Below are positions 1 to 9,654 of a stretch of DNA of 64,000 bases, one piece after another. The notes beneath the pieces are model-generated. The model was not told the origin of the DNA. It worked only from the letters and a program-made list of their open reading frames with translations, and searched no databases. The stretch comes from Flavisphingopyxis sp963800335 (GTDB lineage: Bacteria > Pseudomonadota > Alphaproteobacteria > Sphingomonadales > Sphingomonadaceae). The stretch's first letter is position 1. The number at the start of each line of letters is the position of its first letter. The DNA is taken from assembly GCA_963800335.1 (NCBI GenBank), contig CAWDAN010000001.1, forward strand, positions 372,001-436,000, in the 5' to 3' direction. Position numbers and translations under genes: made by a program.

Positions 1-1
1 A

Positions 2-52
2 CCCAAGTTGATGGCGCAGTCAGCGGGCACGCCCGCGACTCAGGCCCGATAA
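2..52 (+). CDS. C-terminal tail of an upstream gene, probably an RND periplasmic adaptor (partial)
   Basis: One frame is open from the window edge to a TAA at 50-52, giving the 16 residues PKLMAQSAGTPATQAR. Another frame is also open here, so the assignment rests on context. The pump gene starts 27 bp later on the same strand, and RND pumps are normally encoded directly after their HlyD-type membrane fusion protein, whose C-termini are variable and Ala/Gln/Thr-rich. No domain can be recognised in so short a piece. Confidence 0.35.
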   Translation, partial: PKLMAQSAGTPATQAR

Positions 53-79
53 CGCAACCATGCCCAGCGGGACCGACAC

Positions 80-3000
80 ATGAACTTTCGCAATATCTCG
101 GCTTGGTCGATCCGCAATCCGGTCGTGCCTCTGGTGCTGTTCGCCGGGCTCCTGCTCGCGGGTCTCGTCAGCTTCGCCAGGCTCGACGTCAACAACAACC
201 CCGACATCGATTTTCCCGCGGTGCAGGTGACGATCGTCCAGCCGGGCGCTGCCCCGACCGAAATCGAGACGCAGATCACCCAGCGGGTCGAGGCCGCGAT
301 CCGATCGATCAATGGTGTCGATTCGATCAATTCGACGTCGTCCGAGGGCCGCGCGAGCGTCTTCGTCCAGTTCCAGATCGGGACCGGCATCGACGTCAAC
401 GACGCGGTCAACGAGGTCAAGAACGCGGTCGACCAGACGCGCAGCGAGCTGCCTGACGGCATTCTCGAGCCGCAGGTATCGAAGGTCGATATCGCCGGCC
501 AGCCGATCGGATATTATGCGGTTGAGGCGTCGGACATGACGCTCGAACAGCTGTCGTGGTTTGTCGACGATACCGTGTCGAAGCGATTGCTCGGTATCGA
601 GGGCATGGCCAATGTCGGGCGCAGCGGCGGCGTCGACCGCGAGATTCGCGTTATCCTCAACCCCGCGCGGATGCAGGCGCTCGGCGTCACTGCATCGCAG
701 ATCAACAACGCGCTTCGATCGGTCAATTTCAATGCTGCTGGCGGCCAGGCCGAAATCGCGGGATCGCGCCAGTCGGTCCGCGTGCTCGGCAATGCCGGCA
801 CCGCGCTGGCGCTGGCGCAGACGCGTATCGGGATCGGCGGCGGGCGGACGATCGCGCTGCAGGACGTCGCCGATGTTACCGACAGCTATGGCGAGCAACG
901 TTCGATCGCCAAGGTCGACGGCAAGCAGGTCGTCATCTTCAGCATGGAGCGCGCCAAGGGATCGTCCGACGTCACGGTTTACGACGCCGCGGTCGAGACT
1001 CTCAAGAAAATCGAAAGCGAAAATCCGGGGGTCACCTTCCGCTCGCTCGGCACCAGCGTCGATTACACGCGTGGGCAATACCACAGTTCGATCGAGGCAA
1101 TGGTCGAAGGCGCCGTGCTCGCCGTTATCGTCGTCTTCCTGTTCCTGCGCGACTGGCGTTCGACGATCATTTCGGCGATCGCGATTCCGCTGTCGGCGAT
1201 CCCGACCTTCTGGTTCATGGACCTGATGGGCTTTTCGCTGAATGGCCTCAGCCTGCTCGCGCTCGGCCTTGTCGCGGGTGTGCTGGTCGATGACGCGATC
1301 GTCGAGATCGAGAATATCGTGCGGCACATGCGGATGGGCAAATCGGCCTATCAGGCATCGATCGATGCCGCCGACGAGATCGGTCTAGCCGTCGTCGCGA
1401 CGACGATGTCGATCGTCGCAGTGTTCCTGCCGGTTGCGCTGATGCCCGGCATTTCAGGCCAGTTCTTCAAGAGCTTTGGCTTTACTGTCGTTGCCGCAGT
1501 GCTGATGAGCCTTGCCGTAGCGCGGATGATCACGCCGATGATCGCGGCCTATTTCCTCAAGGCCAAGGGCCAGCAGTCGCATGGCGAAGGCTGGATGATG
1601 GACCGCTATATGGGCATCCTGCGCTGGACGCTCAAACATCGCTGGTCGTCGGTTGTCGCGGGAACGACCGCCTTGCTGCTGACGGTCGCGATGTTCGCGA
1701 TCATCCCGCAGCAATTCCAGCCGACGGTCAACAGCAACGACAGCCAGGTCAAGATCGAGATGGTCCCTGGCACGACGATCCAGCAGACCGAGGCGCTGGC
1801 CGACCGCGTCGGCGCGATCCTTTCGGCGCAGCCCGAGGTCGAGATCGCGCTCGAATCGATCCGCGAGGGCAGCGCCAATATCTACATCACGCTCAAGAAG
1901 GATCGCGCGATGACGAGCGTCGAGTGGGAGCGTTCGCTCGCCCCGCGTCTCGCCCAGATCGCCGATGCACGGGTCAGCTTCGCCTCGCAGAACAATGGCG
2001 GCGGCGGCGGCGGGTCGGGCCGCGACATATCGATCATGCTGACCGGGTCGAACCCGGCGCTGCTCGAAAAGACCTCGGCGACGCTCGTCGAGCAGATGAA
2101 GACACTGAACAATCTAGTCGTTGCGCCGCGCGTCGCGTCGGACATGCGGCGTCCCGAGCTGATCGTGACCCCGCGCCTCGACCTCGCTGCCTCGCTCGGG
2201 GTCACGACCGCCTCGCTCAGCCAGGCGATCCGCATCGCCACCTTGGGCGATATCGACCAGAACAGCGCCAAGTTCTCGCTGTCTGACCGGCAGATCCCGA
2301 TCCGCGTGATGCTGCCGCAGGAATCGCGCCGCGATTTCTCGACGATCGAGAACCTGCCCGTGCCGACCGCGAGCGGCGGCACCGTGCCATTGAGCCGCGT
2401 GGCCGAAATTTCGTTCGGCTCGGGCCCCACCTCGATCCAGCGGACCGATCAGCAGCGGCGTATCTTCGTCGGTGCCGACCTAGCCCCCGGCGTGATCAAG
2501 AGCACCGCTGACACGGCGATCAAGGACCTGCCGATCATGCAGAACCTGCCGCAGGGCATCAGCAACGAAGCAGCCGGTTCCGACAAATGGCAGCAGGAGC
2601 TGATCCTCAACTTCATCATTGCGGTGCTCGCCGCGCTGCTGCTCGTTCTCGCAGTGCTGATCCTGCTCTACAAGCGCGTGATGTCGCCGCTGGTGAACAT
2701 GGGTTCGCTGCTACTCGCCCCGCTCGGCGGCCTCGTTGCCTTGTGGATCGCCGGCCAGCCGATCTCGCTGCCCGTCTATATCGGCATATTGATGCTGCTC
2801 GGCATCGTCGGCAAGAACTCGATCCTGCTGATCGATTTCGCGCTCGAGGAAATGGACAAGGGTGTCGACAAGCTCACCGCTATCCTCGACGCGGGACACA
2901 AGCGCGCGCAGCCAATCGTGATGACAACGGTCGCGATGGCGTCGGGTATGGTACCTACCGCGCTGTCGCTTTCGGGTGACGGGTCGTGGCGCGCGCCAAT

Positions 3001-3220
3001 GGGTACCGTCGTGATCGGCGGCCTTATCGTCTCGACGGTGCTGACGCTGCTTATCGTCCCCGCCTCGTTCAGCCTCGCCGACGGGTTCGAGAAATGGCTC
3101 GGCCCCAAATTCGGCAAACTGCTGACCTTCAAGCCGGGCGATGCCGACGGCGCGCGCCATCCCGGCGAACCGGGTTATCGCAGTTCGGGCGATCCCGGCG
3201 CGGTCCAGCCGGCGGAGTGA
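80..3220 (+). CDS. RND efflux pump inner-membrane transporter (AcrB/MexB-like)
   Basis: The 1046-residue product has the standard length and layout of hydrophobe/amphiphile RND pumps, which drive drugs or lipophilic compounds across the envelope in exchange for protons as a trimer with an adaptor and an outer-membrane channel. TM1 lies at about residues 12-30. Two large periplasmic halves follow, each bordered by TM bundles (about 335-490 and 855-1010). The proton-relay residues are present: Asp404-Asp405 in TM4 (GVLVDDAIVE) and Lys912 in TM10 (GIVGKNS). The start at 80 has a GGGA eight bases upstream. A Gly-rich loop near residue 640 and an Asp/Gly/Pro-rich C-tail are the only low-complexity parts. 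The presumed adaptor lies just upstream; no TolC-like gene is in the window. Substrate cannot be told from sequence. Confidence 0.95.
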   Translation: MNFRNISAWSIRNPVVPLVLFAGLLLAGLVSFARLDVNNNPDIDFPAVQVTIVQPGAAPTEIETQITQRVEAAIRSINGVDSINSTSSEGRASVFVQFQIGTGIDVNDAVNEVKNAVDQTRSELPDGILEPQVSKVDIAGQPIGYYAVEASDMTLEQLSWFVDDTVSKRLLGIEGMANVGRSGGVDREIRVILNPARMQALGVTASQINNALRSVNFNAAGGQAEIAGSRQSVRVLGNAGTALALAQTRIGIGGGRTIALQDVADVTDSYGEQRSIAKVDGKQVVIFSMERAKGSSDVTVYDAAVETLKKIESENPGVTFRSLGTSVDYTRGQYHSSIEAMVEGAVLAVIVVFLFLRDWRSTIISAIAIPLSAIPTFWFMDLMGFSLNGLSLLALGLVAGVLVDDAIVEIENIVRHMRMGKSAYQASIDAADEIGLAVVATTMSIVAVFLPVALMPGISGQFFKSFGFTVVAAVLMSLAVARMITPMIAAYFLKAKGQQSHGEGWMMDRYMGILRWTLKHRWSSVVAGTTALLLTVAMFAIIPQQFQPTVNSNDSQVKIEMVPGTTIQQTEALADRVGAILSAQPEVEIALESIREGSANIYITLKKDRAMTSVEWERSLAPRLAQIADARVSFASQNNGGGGGGSGRDISIMLTGSNPALLEKTSATLVEQMKTLNNLVVAPRVASDMRRPELIVTPRLDLAASLGVTTASLSQAIRIATLGDIDQNSAKFSLSDRQIPIRVMLPQESRRDFSTIENLPVPTASGGTVPLSRVAEISFGSGPTSIQRTDQQRRIFVGADLAPGVIKSTADTAIKDLPIMQNLPQGISNEAAGSDKWQQELILNFIIAVLAALLLVLAVLILLYKRVMSPLVNMGSLLLAPLGGLVALWIAGQPISLPVYIGILMLLGIVGKNSILLIDFALEEMDKGVDKLTAILDAGHKRAQPIVMTTVAMASGMVPTALSLSGDGSWRAPMGTVVIGGLIVSTVLTLLIVPASFSLADGFEKWLGPKFGKLLTFKPGDADGARHPGEPGYRSSGDPGAVQPAE

Positions 3221-3257
3221 CTTGCAACCTCCGCCGACCTCGGACATTTCATTAGGT

Positions 3258-4553
3258 GTGAGCGCAACCGATCCTGCCTATGTCCGCAAAACCGGCCTGA
3301 CGATCCCCGATCTCGGGGCGCGGATCCCCACTGGCGGGCATGACGTCAGGATGGTCGCGACGGGCATGTTGCTCGTCATGGCGGCAACCTACGCCGCGGC
3401 GCGCTACTTCGCCCATGTCCACCCGATCGTCGGCTTCGTCGGTGCCTTTGCCGAGGCGGCGATGGTCGGCGGGCTGGCCGACTGGTTCGCGGTTACCGCA
3501 TTGTTTCGTCACCCGATGGGCCTGCCGATCCCGCACACCGCGATCATCCCGCGGAACAAGGACCGGATCGGCGATACGCTCGCCCAGTTCATCCGCGACA
3601 ATTTCCTCATCCCGCGGGTGATCGCGCACCGCATGCGCCATTTCGACCTGGCCGGCGCGGCGGGACGTTTCCTCGCCAATCCGTCGGGCGAGGCGGGACG
3701 GATGCGCGGCGGTGCCTCGCGCCTGATCGCCGACGTGCTCGGCGCGCTCGATCCCGAACGGCTCGGCGGCATGGTGCGCGACGCCTTTTACGAGAAGATG
3801 CGCGCGCTGCAGATTTCGCCGTTGCTTGGTCAGGCGCTCGACGCCGCGATGGCCGAAGGACGACACAAGCCGGTGATCGACGCTTTCGTCGTCTGGGCGG
3901 CCGAAGTGCTCGACGACAATGCGCACCTGATCCGCGACATGGTTCACGAACGCGCCAACGCGCTGTTGCGCTTTACCGGGCTCGACGAAACGATCGCCAA
4001 TTCGATCGTCAACGGCCTCAACAAGATGCTCGCCGAAATGGCAACCAATCCCGAGCATCCATTACGCGTCCGTGCCGAAGAAGCACTCGCCAACCTCGCC
4101 TGGGACCTGCAATATGACCCTGAGATGCAGGCAAAGGTCGCGGGCGTGCGCGACCAGTTGCTCGACAATCCGGCGATCGTGCGCTGGCTCGACGGCCTGT
4201 GGGAACAGACGCGTGCCGGGCTGCTGCGCGCCGCGCGCAATCCCGATACCGCGCTCGCCGGCCGGATGGGTGAGGCGATGCGCCAGCTCGGCACGACGCT
4301 CGGCGAGGATGCCGCGCTCAAGCACACCGTCAACCGCTTCGCCCGGCGCGCGGTTGCGGGTGCGGCGGCGAGCTATGGCGACAGCGCGGTCAAATTGGTG
4401 TCGGAAACGGTCCGCGGCTGGGACGCGCAGACGATTACCGACCGGCTTGAAAGCGCGGTCGGGCGCGATCTCCAGTATATCCGCATCAATGGCACCCTGG
4501 TCGGCGGGCTCGTCGGTGTCGCGCTTCACACGATCGACGTGCTGCTGCTCTAA
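3258..4553 (+). CDS. DUF445 family membrane-anchored protein
   Basis: The product (431 residues from the GTG chosen here) matches the DUF445/YjiN family: a membrane segment near the N-terminus (about residues 32-50), the conserved stretch GGLADWFAVTALFRHPMG, a long helical middle and a hydrophobic C-terminal helix. The biochemical role of this family is not established. The start is uncertain. GTG at 3258 lacks a good ribosome site, whereas TTG at 3222 sits four bases after GGCGGAG at the end of the RND gene and would give translational coupling. An in-frame ATG also lies at 3351, just before the membrane segment. The gene converges with the next one, and their stop codons overlap. Confidence 0.88.
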   Translation: MSATDPAYVRKTGLTIPDLGARIPTGGHDVRMVATGMLLVMAATYAAARYFAHVHPIVGFVGAFAEAAMVGGLADWFAVTALFRHPMGLPIPHTAIIPRNKDRIGDTLAQFIRDNFLIPRVIAHRMRHFDLAGAAGRFLANPSGEAGRMRGGASRLIADVLGALDPERLGGMVRDAFYEKMRALQISPLLGQALDAAMAEGRHKPVIDAFVVWAAEVLDDNAHLIRDMVHERANALLRFTGLDETIANSIVNGLNKMLAEMATNPEHPLRVRAEEALANLAWDLQYDPEMQAKVAGVRDQLLDNPAIVRWLDGLWEQTRAGLLRAARNPDTALAGRMGEAMRQLGTTLGEDAALKHTVNRFARRAVAGAAASYGDSAVKLVSETVRGWDAQTITDRLESAVGRDLQYIRINGTLVGGLVGVALHTIDVLLL

Positions 4554-5368
4554 TCGCGCTCGGTCGCGAGGATCGCCTTCAGCCCGCTGCGATAATCGGG
4601 ATAGGCCGGGGCCCAGCCCAAAACTTCCTTTGCGCGCGTATTGGCGACGCGTTTGCTGTCGGCGAGGAACGAACGCGCCATCGCCGACAGCGACGGATCG
4701 TCGATCCCGACCAGTCGCGGCGGTTCGACCCCGAGCAGGCGGCAGCCATATTCGACCACCGCGCGCTGGCAGGTTGGGTCGTCGTCGGCGAGGTTGTAGA
4801 CGCCCGACGGAGCGGTGAACGACGCGAGGATCGCGGAGACGATGTCATCGACATGGATGCGGTTGGTGATCTGCCCCGGCATTTCGACGCGCGTTGCGGT
4901 CCCGGCGCGGATCCGGTCGAACACGCTGCGCCCCGGACCATAGATGCCCGCAAGGCGGAAGACATCGACATCGCCGCGCAGTGCCTGCCACGCGAGATCG
5001 GCGGTCGCGCGCGAAGCGGCCCGCGGCGAGGGTGCCAGTTCGCTGTCCTCGTCGACCCAGCGTCCGTCGCGGTTGCCGTAAACCCCGGTCGAGGAAAGAT
5101 AGCCAACCCATTGCGCGCCCGACAGCGCGATCGCCTCGCCATAGGCATCGAACACCGGGTCGCGACCGCCCGCGCCGCTCGGCGGAACGCTCGACAGTAT
5201 GTGCGTCGCCTCGCGCAGTGCACCGTGCACTGCTGCATGGTCGTCGAAAACTATCGAGTTGCCGCGTCCTTCGCGCGTCGTCGCACGAATATCCCAGCCG
5301 CGCGCCTCGAGCCGCGCGGCGAGGCGCGTCGCGGTATAGCCCAGGCCAAAGATCACCATCGTTGTCAT
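4550..5368 (-). CDS. NAD(P)-dependent epimerase/dehydratase-like SDR (YeeZ-like)
   Basis: A 272-residue extended short-chain dehydrogenase-like protein. The N-terminal nucleotide-binding loop is visible (VIFGLGYTAT, residues 5-14), followed by YLSSTGVYGN in the catalytic region, GIYGPG, and NRIHVDDIVSA typical of NAD-dependent sugar epimerases. The usual Tyr-x3-Lys catalytic pair is not clearly kept, as in the atypical YeeZ-type subfamily, so the reaction is unknown. The reading frame is open far upstream, but the ATG at 5368 fits the Rossmann start and has AGGG eight bases before it. It is transcribed divergently from pepN across an 84-bp gap. Confidence 0.85.
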   Translation of the reverse strand: MTTMVIFGLGYTATRLAARLEARGWDIRATTREGRGNSIVFDDHAAVHGALREATHILSSVPPSGAGGRDPVFDAYGEAIALSGAQWVGYLSSTGVYGNRDGRWVDEDSELAPSPRAASRATADLAWQALRGDVDVFRLAGIYGPGRSVFDRIRAGTATRVEMPGQITNRIHVDDIVSAILASFTAPSGVYNLADDDPTCQRAVVEYGCRLLGVEPPRLVGIDDPSLSAMARSFLADSKRVANTRAKEVLGWAPAYPDYRSGLKAILATERD

Positions 5369-5452
5369 GCGATCGACCCTAGCCGATGGGGGGTTACGAT
5401 GGAACGCGGAACACCGTTGTGCCGGGCGGGTTGGCAGCATAAGCCGATACGC

Positions 5453-8075
5453 ATGACCGACACCTTCAGCGCCGATGCCGCGCCGCCGCCCGAACCGCGC
5501 ACGATCCGCCGCGAGGACTATCGCCCGCCCGACTGGCTGGATCGATACCGTCCATCTCGACTTCGATCTTGGCGTCACCGAAACGCGCGTCGTTGCAACG
5601 ATGGCGCTCACGCGCAACGGCACGCATGATCGCCCGCTGAGGCTCGATGCCGACGGCAGCTGGCCGACCGCGCTGCGTGTCGACGACATCGCCACGCCGT
5701 GGAGCAAGGACGGCGAGGGCGACGAAGCGTTGATCGTCGCGGTGCCCAACGCGAGCGCCGAGCTCGTCATCGAAACGCGACTTACGCCCGACCAGAACAG
5801 CCAGCTGATGGGCCTTTATGCCTCGGGCGGCATGCTGTGCACCCAGTGCGAGGCCGAGGGCTTCCGCCGGATCGTCCCGTTCGTCGATCGGCCCGACAAC
5901 CTCGCGGTCTATACCGTCCGCATGACCGGCGACCGGAAAGCATTCCCGGTGCTGCTCGCCAATGGCGAATGCGTCGAGACCGGCGATGCCGAAGACGGGC
6001 GGCATTTCGCCATCTGGCACGATCCCTGGCCCAAGCCGAGCTATCTGTTCGCGCTCGTCGCGGGCGATCTCGTCGCCAATCGCGACAGCTTCAAAACGAT
6101 GTCGGGCAAAACGGTCGATCTGGCGATCTATGTCCGCGACGGTGATCTAGATCGGACCGGCCACGCGATGGATTCGTTAAAGCGCGCGATGCGCTGGGAC
6201 GAGGAGACCTATGGCCGCGAATATGACCTGCCCGTGTTCAACATCGTCGCGGTCGACGATTTCAACATGGGGGCGATGGAGAACAAGGGCCTCAACATCT
6301 TCAACACCAAGTATATATTGGCCGACAGCGACACCGCGACCGACCTCGATTACGACGGCGTCGAAGGCGTCGTCGCGCACGAATATTTCCACAACTGGTC
6401 GGGCAACCGCGTGACCTGCCGCGACTGGTTCCAGCTGAGCCTCAAGGAAGGCTTTACCGTCTATCGCGACCAGAGCTTTTCGGCCGACATGGGATCGGCG
6501 ACGGTCAAGCGGATCGAGGATGTCCGCATCCTGCGCGCCGCACAATTCCCCGAGGATTCCGGGCCGCTGGCGCATCCCGTCCGGCCCGACAGCTACCAGG
6601 AAATCTCGAACTTCTACACCGCGACCGTCTACAACAAGGGCGCCGAGCTCATTCGCATGATGGCGACGCTGACCGGCCCCGAGCGCTTTCGCGCCGCGAC
6701 CGACCTCTATTTCGACCGCCACGACGGCGAGGCCGCAACCTGCGAGGATTTCGTCCGCGCGATCGAAGACGGCGGCAAGGTCGACCTCGACCATTTCCGC
6801 CTGTGGTACAGCCAGGCGGGGACGCCGCGGGTCAAAGCGCGGCTCGCCCACGACGCGGCGAGCGGCGAGGCGGTGCTCCACCTCGACCAGAGCGTGCCGC
6901 CGACCCCCGGCCAGCCCGACAAAAAGCCGATGGCGATTCCGTTGAGAGTAAAGGCGTTCGATATCGCCGCCAACAGCGCCGAGGGGGCCGTCGAGGAACA
7001 GCTCGTCGATCTCGACACCGCGAGCCAGAGCGTCGCGCTCGGCCGCTTTTCCCGCCCGCCCGCTTTGTCGATCAATCGCGGCTTTTCGGCGCCGGTGACG
7101 ATGGAGATCGAACGCGCGCCGGGCGAGCTCGCCTGGCTGGCGGCGAACGACGATGATGGATTTGCCCGCTATGAGGCGCTGCAGCAGCTGATGGTCGAGA
7201 CTTTGGTCGCGCGGATTGGCGGCGAGGCGGGCGATATCGATGCGCTCGTCGCGGCGATCACCGAGACGCTCAAGGGCGCCGACGCCGATCCCGCATTCGT
7301 CGCCGAGGCGGTCATGCTCCCGAGCGAGGCCTATCTCGGCGACCAGATGCTCGTCGTCGATCCACAGGCGATCCGCGACATCCGCCGCGATGTCCAGCAC
7401 CTGGTCGGGCAGAAGCTCGCCTCGCGCTGGCGTGCGATCCAGTCGGGCACCGCGACCGACCATGCCGACGTGTCGCCGCTCGCCAAGGGCCAGCGCCGCC
7501 TGCGCGGCGCCGCGCTTGCCTATCTGTTGGCCAGCGGCGAGCCCGATGCTGCCGATATCGCCTTTGCGCAGTTCGAGGCAGCAGGCGGGATGACCGATCG
7601 CCAGTCGGCGCTGCTCGCGCTCGCGCACGGCGATTCGCCACTGCGGCAGCGCGCACTCGACGCGTTCTACGACCGTTTCTCGGGCAATCCACTGGTGCTC
7701 GACAAATGGTTCCAGATCCAGGCGTGGGCGATGCGCGACGATACCCCCGAACGCGTCGCCGAGCTTGCCGGGCATAGGGACTTCACGCTCGCCAACCCCA
7801 ACCGCGTGCGCGCTCTCTATGGCGCCTTCGCCGGCAACCAGGCGAGCTTCCACCGCGCCGACGGCGCGGGCTATCGCCTCATCGCCGACCTCGTCATCGC
7901 GCTTGACGCAAAGAACCCGCAGACCGCCGCGCGGCTCGTCCCGCCGCTCGGTCGCTGGCGGAGGTTCGACGATGCGCGCCAGCGCCTGATGCAGGCCGAA
8001 CTTCGCCGCATCCTGGCAACGCCGGGGCTATCGAAAGATGTTGCCGAACAGGCGGGCAAGAGCCTGTCGGGCTAG
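5453..8075 (+). pseudogene. pepN: Aminopeptidase N, M1 family; frameshifted as sequenced at 5540
   Basis: M1 zinc aminopeptidase that removes N-terminal residues from peptides in the cytoplasm. The exopeptidase signature GAMEN, the zinc motif HEYFHNW (His at about residue 309 of the restored protein) and the distal Glu in SLKEGF are intact, and the length (873 residues once repaired) is normal for PepN. The natural N-terminus, starting at ATG 5453, runs to ...RPPDWL in one frame. The protein then continues as IDTVHLDFDL in the next frame from 5541. Dropping one G at 5539-5540 joins them perfectly. Without that, translation would need a start inside the conserved N-terminal domain. A sequencing insertion is most likely; true inactivation is possible. 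Confidence 0.9.
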
Positions 8076-8079
8076 GCGC

Positions 8080-8685
8080 TCAGCGCCCGCCGATCCATGC
8101 GGCGACTTCGCCCGCAACCGCGTTGGCGGCGGCGTTCAAGGCGATGCCGACGCCTTGCGGCTCGACCGCGGTGATCGGCACGCGCGACTGGAAGCGGCGC
8201 TTGCTGACATTCTCGCCCACGACGAGCGTGGCGTCATAGGTGACGACGGCCTGCATCGCGGTCGCGTCGACGTCGAAATCGACGAGGTCGCCGGCGAGCC
8301 GCGTGCCCGGATCGGTCACGCCCTGGCCTTCGTCGAGGACCAGCCGCCCGGACTTTGCCGCGATCGTCTCGCTGAGCAGGCGGCGGAACAGGCGGTGCGG
8401 CGTATCGACCCACTGGGCGCCCTCGACATAGGCGATCTCGGTTGCGTTGGCGCGAACGGGGACGCGCGGGGTCGACAGCTTCTGCGGAATCTCGGGCGTC
8501 AGCACGGTGATTGCGCCCTCGGCCCGGCCACTTGCGGTCGCGCCGGCGTCGAGCTGCGCGTCGGGCGTCAGGCTGAGCAGATAGGGCGGCGGCTTGGCAC
8601 CGAAGCTGATGCAGCCGGCAAGCGCCAGCGGCAGGGCTGCCACGAGCAGCGGGCGAAGGGTCGATCGGAACATCATGCGCGTCAT
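8080..8685 (-). CDS. ABC-type transport auxiliary lipoprotein (PqiC/ABC_trans_aux-like), last gene of the mla operon
   Basis: A 201-residue lipoprotein: a hydrophobic signal ends in the lipobox LAGC, followed by a domain resembling the ABC_trans_aux family that accompanies MCE transporters as an outer-membrane-anchored partner. The frame also has an ATG at 8700 that overlaps the mlaD stop (ATGA). The ATG at 8685 is preferred because GAGG lies nine bases before it and it leaves a compact signal peptide. It closes the operon mlaE-mlaF-mlaD-lipoprotein and probably helps hand phospholipid between membranes. Assignment to the family is firm; the exact mechanism is inferred. Confidence 0.88.
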   Translation of the reverse strand: MTRMMFRSTLRPLLVAALPLALAGCISFGAKPPPYLLSLTPDAQLDAGATASGRAEGAITVLTPEIPQKLSTPRVPVRANATEIAYVEGAQWVDTPHRLFRRLLSETIAAKSGRLVLDEGQGVTDPGTRLAGDLVDFDVDATAMQAVVTYDATLVVGENVSKRRFQSRVPITAVEPQGVGIALNAAANAVAGEVAAWIGGR

Positions 8686-8696
8686 GTCTGTGGGCC

Positions 8697-9644
8697 TCAT
8701 TTCTTGGGCTTGTAGTCGGGCAGCTTGGGCGCCCCGAGGATCGCCGTCGCACCGCCATTGTTGAGCCTCTCGGACACGTCGGCGAGCGATTGCGACGTCT
8801 TCCTCAAATCACGGATCAACGCGTTGGCCTGCGGGATCGTCGTCTTGGAGAACGCCTGGACGCCCGGCTGGGCATCCTCGATCGTGGTCTGCAGCGCATC
8901 CATGCTCGTCTTGGCCGACTGGACCGTCGCGCGCAGGTCGGCGATCAGCGGCTTGGCATCGTCGCTCAGCACACCGTTGGTCGTGTCGGCAAGGTTGCCG
9001 ATCTGCTCGGCGGCATTGCCTGCCTGCGCGATCGCGACGCGCGTCTGCTGCAACGTCGCCGAAATTTCCGGACCCTGTTTCGACAATTCGCCGCTCAATT
9101 TCTCCATATTGTCGAGGATGCCGGCGATCGATGCCTGGTTGCGGTCGCTGAGCAATTCGGTCAGCCGTTCGGTTAGCGTCGAGATACGCTCGAGCAGTTG
9201 CGGCGCCGAATTGAGCAGTTCGCCCAAGGCTCCCGGCTTGGTCGGGATGACGGGCTTGCCCGCTGGGCCGTCCTCGCTGATCGGCGGGGCACCCTTGATC
9301 GCGCCGTCGAGCTGGATTTCGCTGACCCCGGTAAAGCCGACGCCGTTGATCTGCGCGGTCGTGCCCTGCAGGATGGGGACTTCGGAATTGACCTCGATGC
9401 GGACGCGGACGAACTCGGGATCGGGCTTCCACAGCGCGATTTCCTTGACCTGGCCCGAGGGGACACCGGCGAACGATACGCCCGACCCCTTGTTGAGCCC
9501 GGCGACCGACTGTTTGAAGAAAATGTCGTATTCGTTGCGGTCGCCCTGGCCGGCCTGCGCCAGCCACAGGATGAAGAACGCGACGAGCGCGATCATTGCC
9601 AGCGTCACCGCGCCGACCAATACGTTGTTTGACCGTGTTTCCAT
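8697..9644 (-). CDS. mlaD: MlaD-family MCE protein, substrate-binding part of a lipid ABC transporter
   Basis: A 315-residue protein with an N-terminal membrane anchor (about residues 8-31) followed by an MCE domain (about 38-120, with GSGVSFAGVPSGQVKEI) and a long helical tail with heptad-like content. MCE proteins form hexameric rings in the periplasm that carry phospholipids between the membranes. E. coli MlaD is about 180 residues, so this longer form, with a helical extension, is the type usual in alphaproteobacteria. It lies 10 bp after mlaF and overlaps the downstream lipoprotein gene if that gene's upstream start is used. Confidence 0.93.
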   Translation of the reverse strand: METRSNNVLVGAVTLAMIALVAFFILWLAQAGQGDRNEYDIFFKQSVAGLNKGSGVSFAGVPSGQVKEIALWKPDPEFVRVRIEVNSEVPILQGTTAQINGVGFTGVSEIQLDGAIKGAPPISEDGPAGKPVIPTKPGALGELLNSAPQLLERISTLTERLTELLSDRNQASIAGILDNMEKLSGELSKQGPEISATLQQTRVAIAQAGNAAEQIGNLADTTNGVLSDDAKPLIADLRATVQSAKTSMDALQTTIEDAQPGVQAFSKTTIPQANALIRDLRKTSQSLADVSERLNNGGATAILGAPKLPDYKPKK

Positions 9645-9654
9645 GTCGTTGCGC

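Noticed and set aside
5475..5540. ATG 5475 as the start of pepN
   Set aside because: It reads the conserved N-terminal region in the wrong frame; the family N-terminus is encoded from 5453 in another frame.
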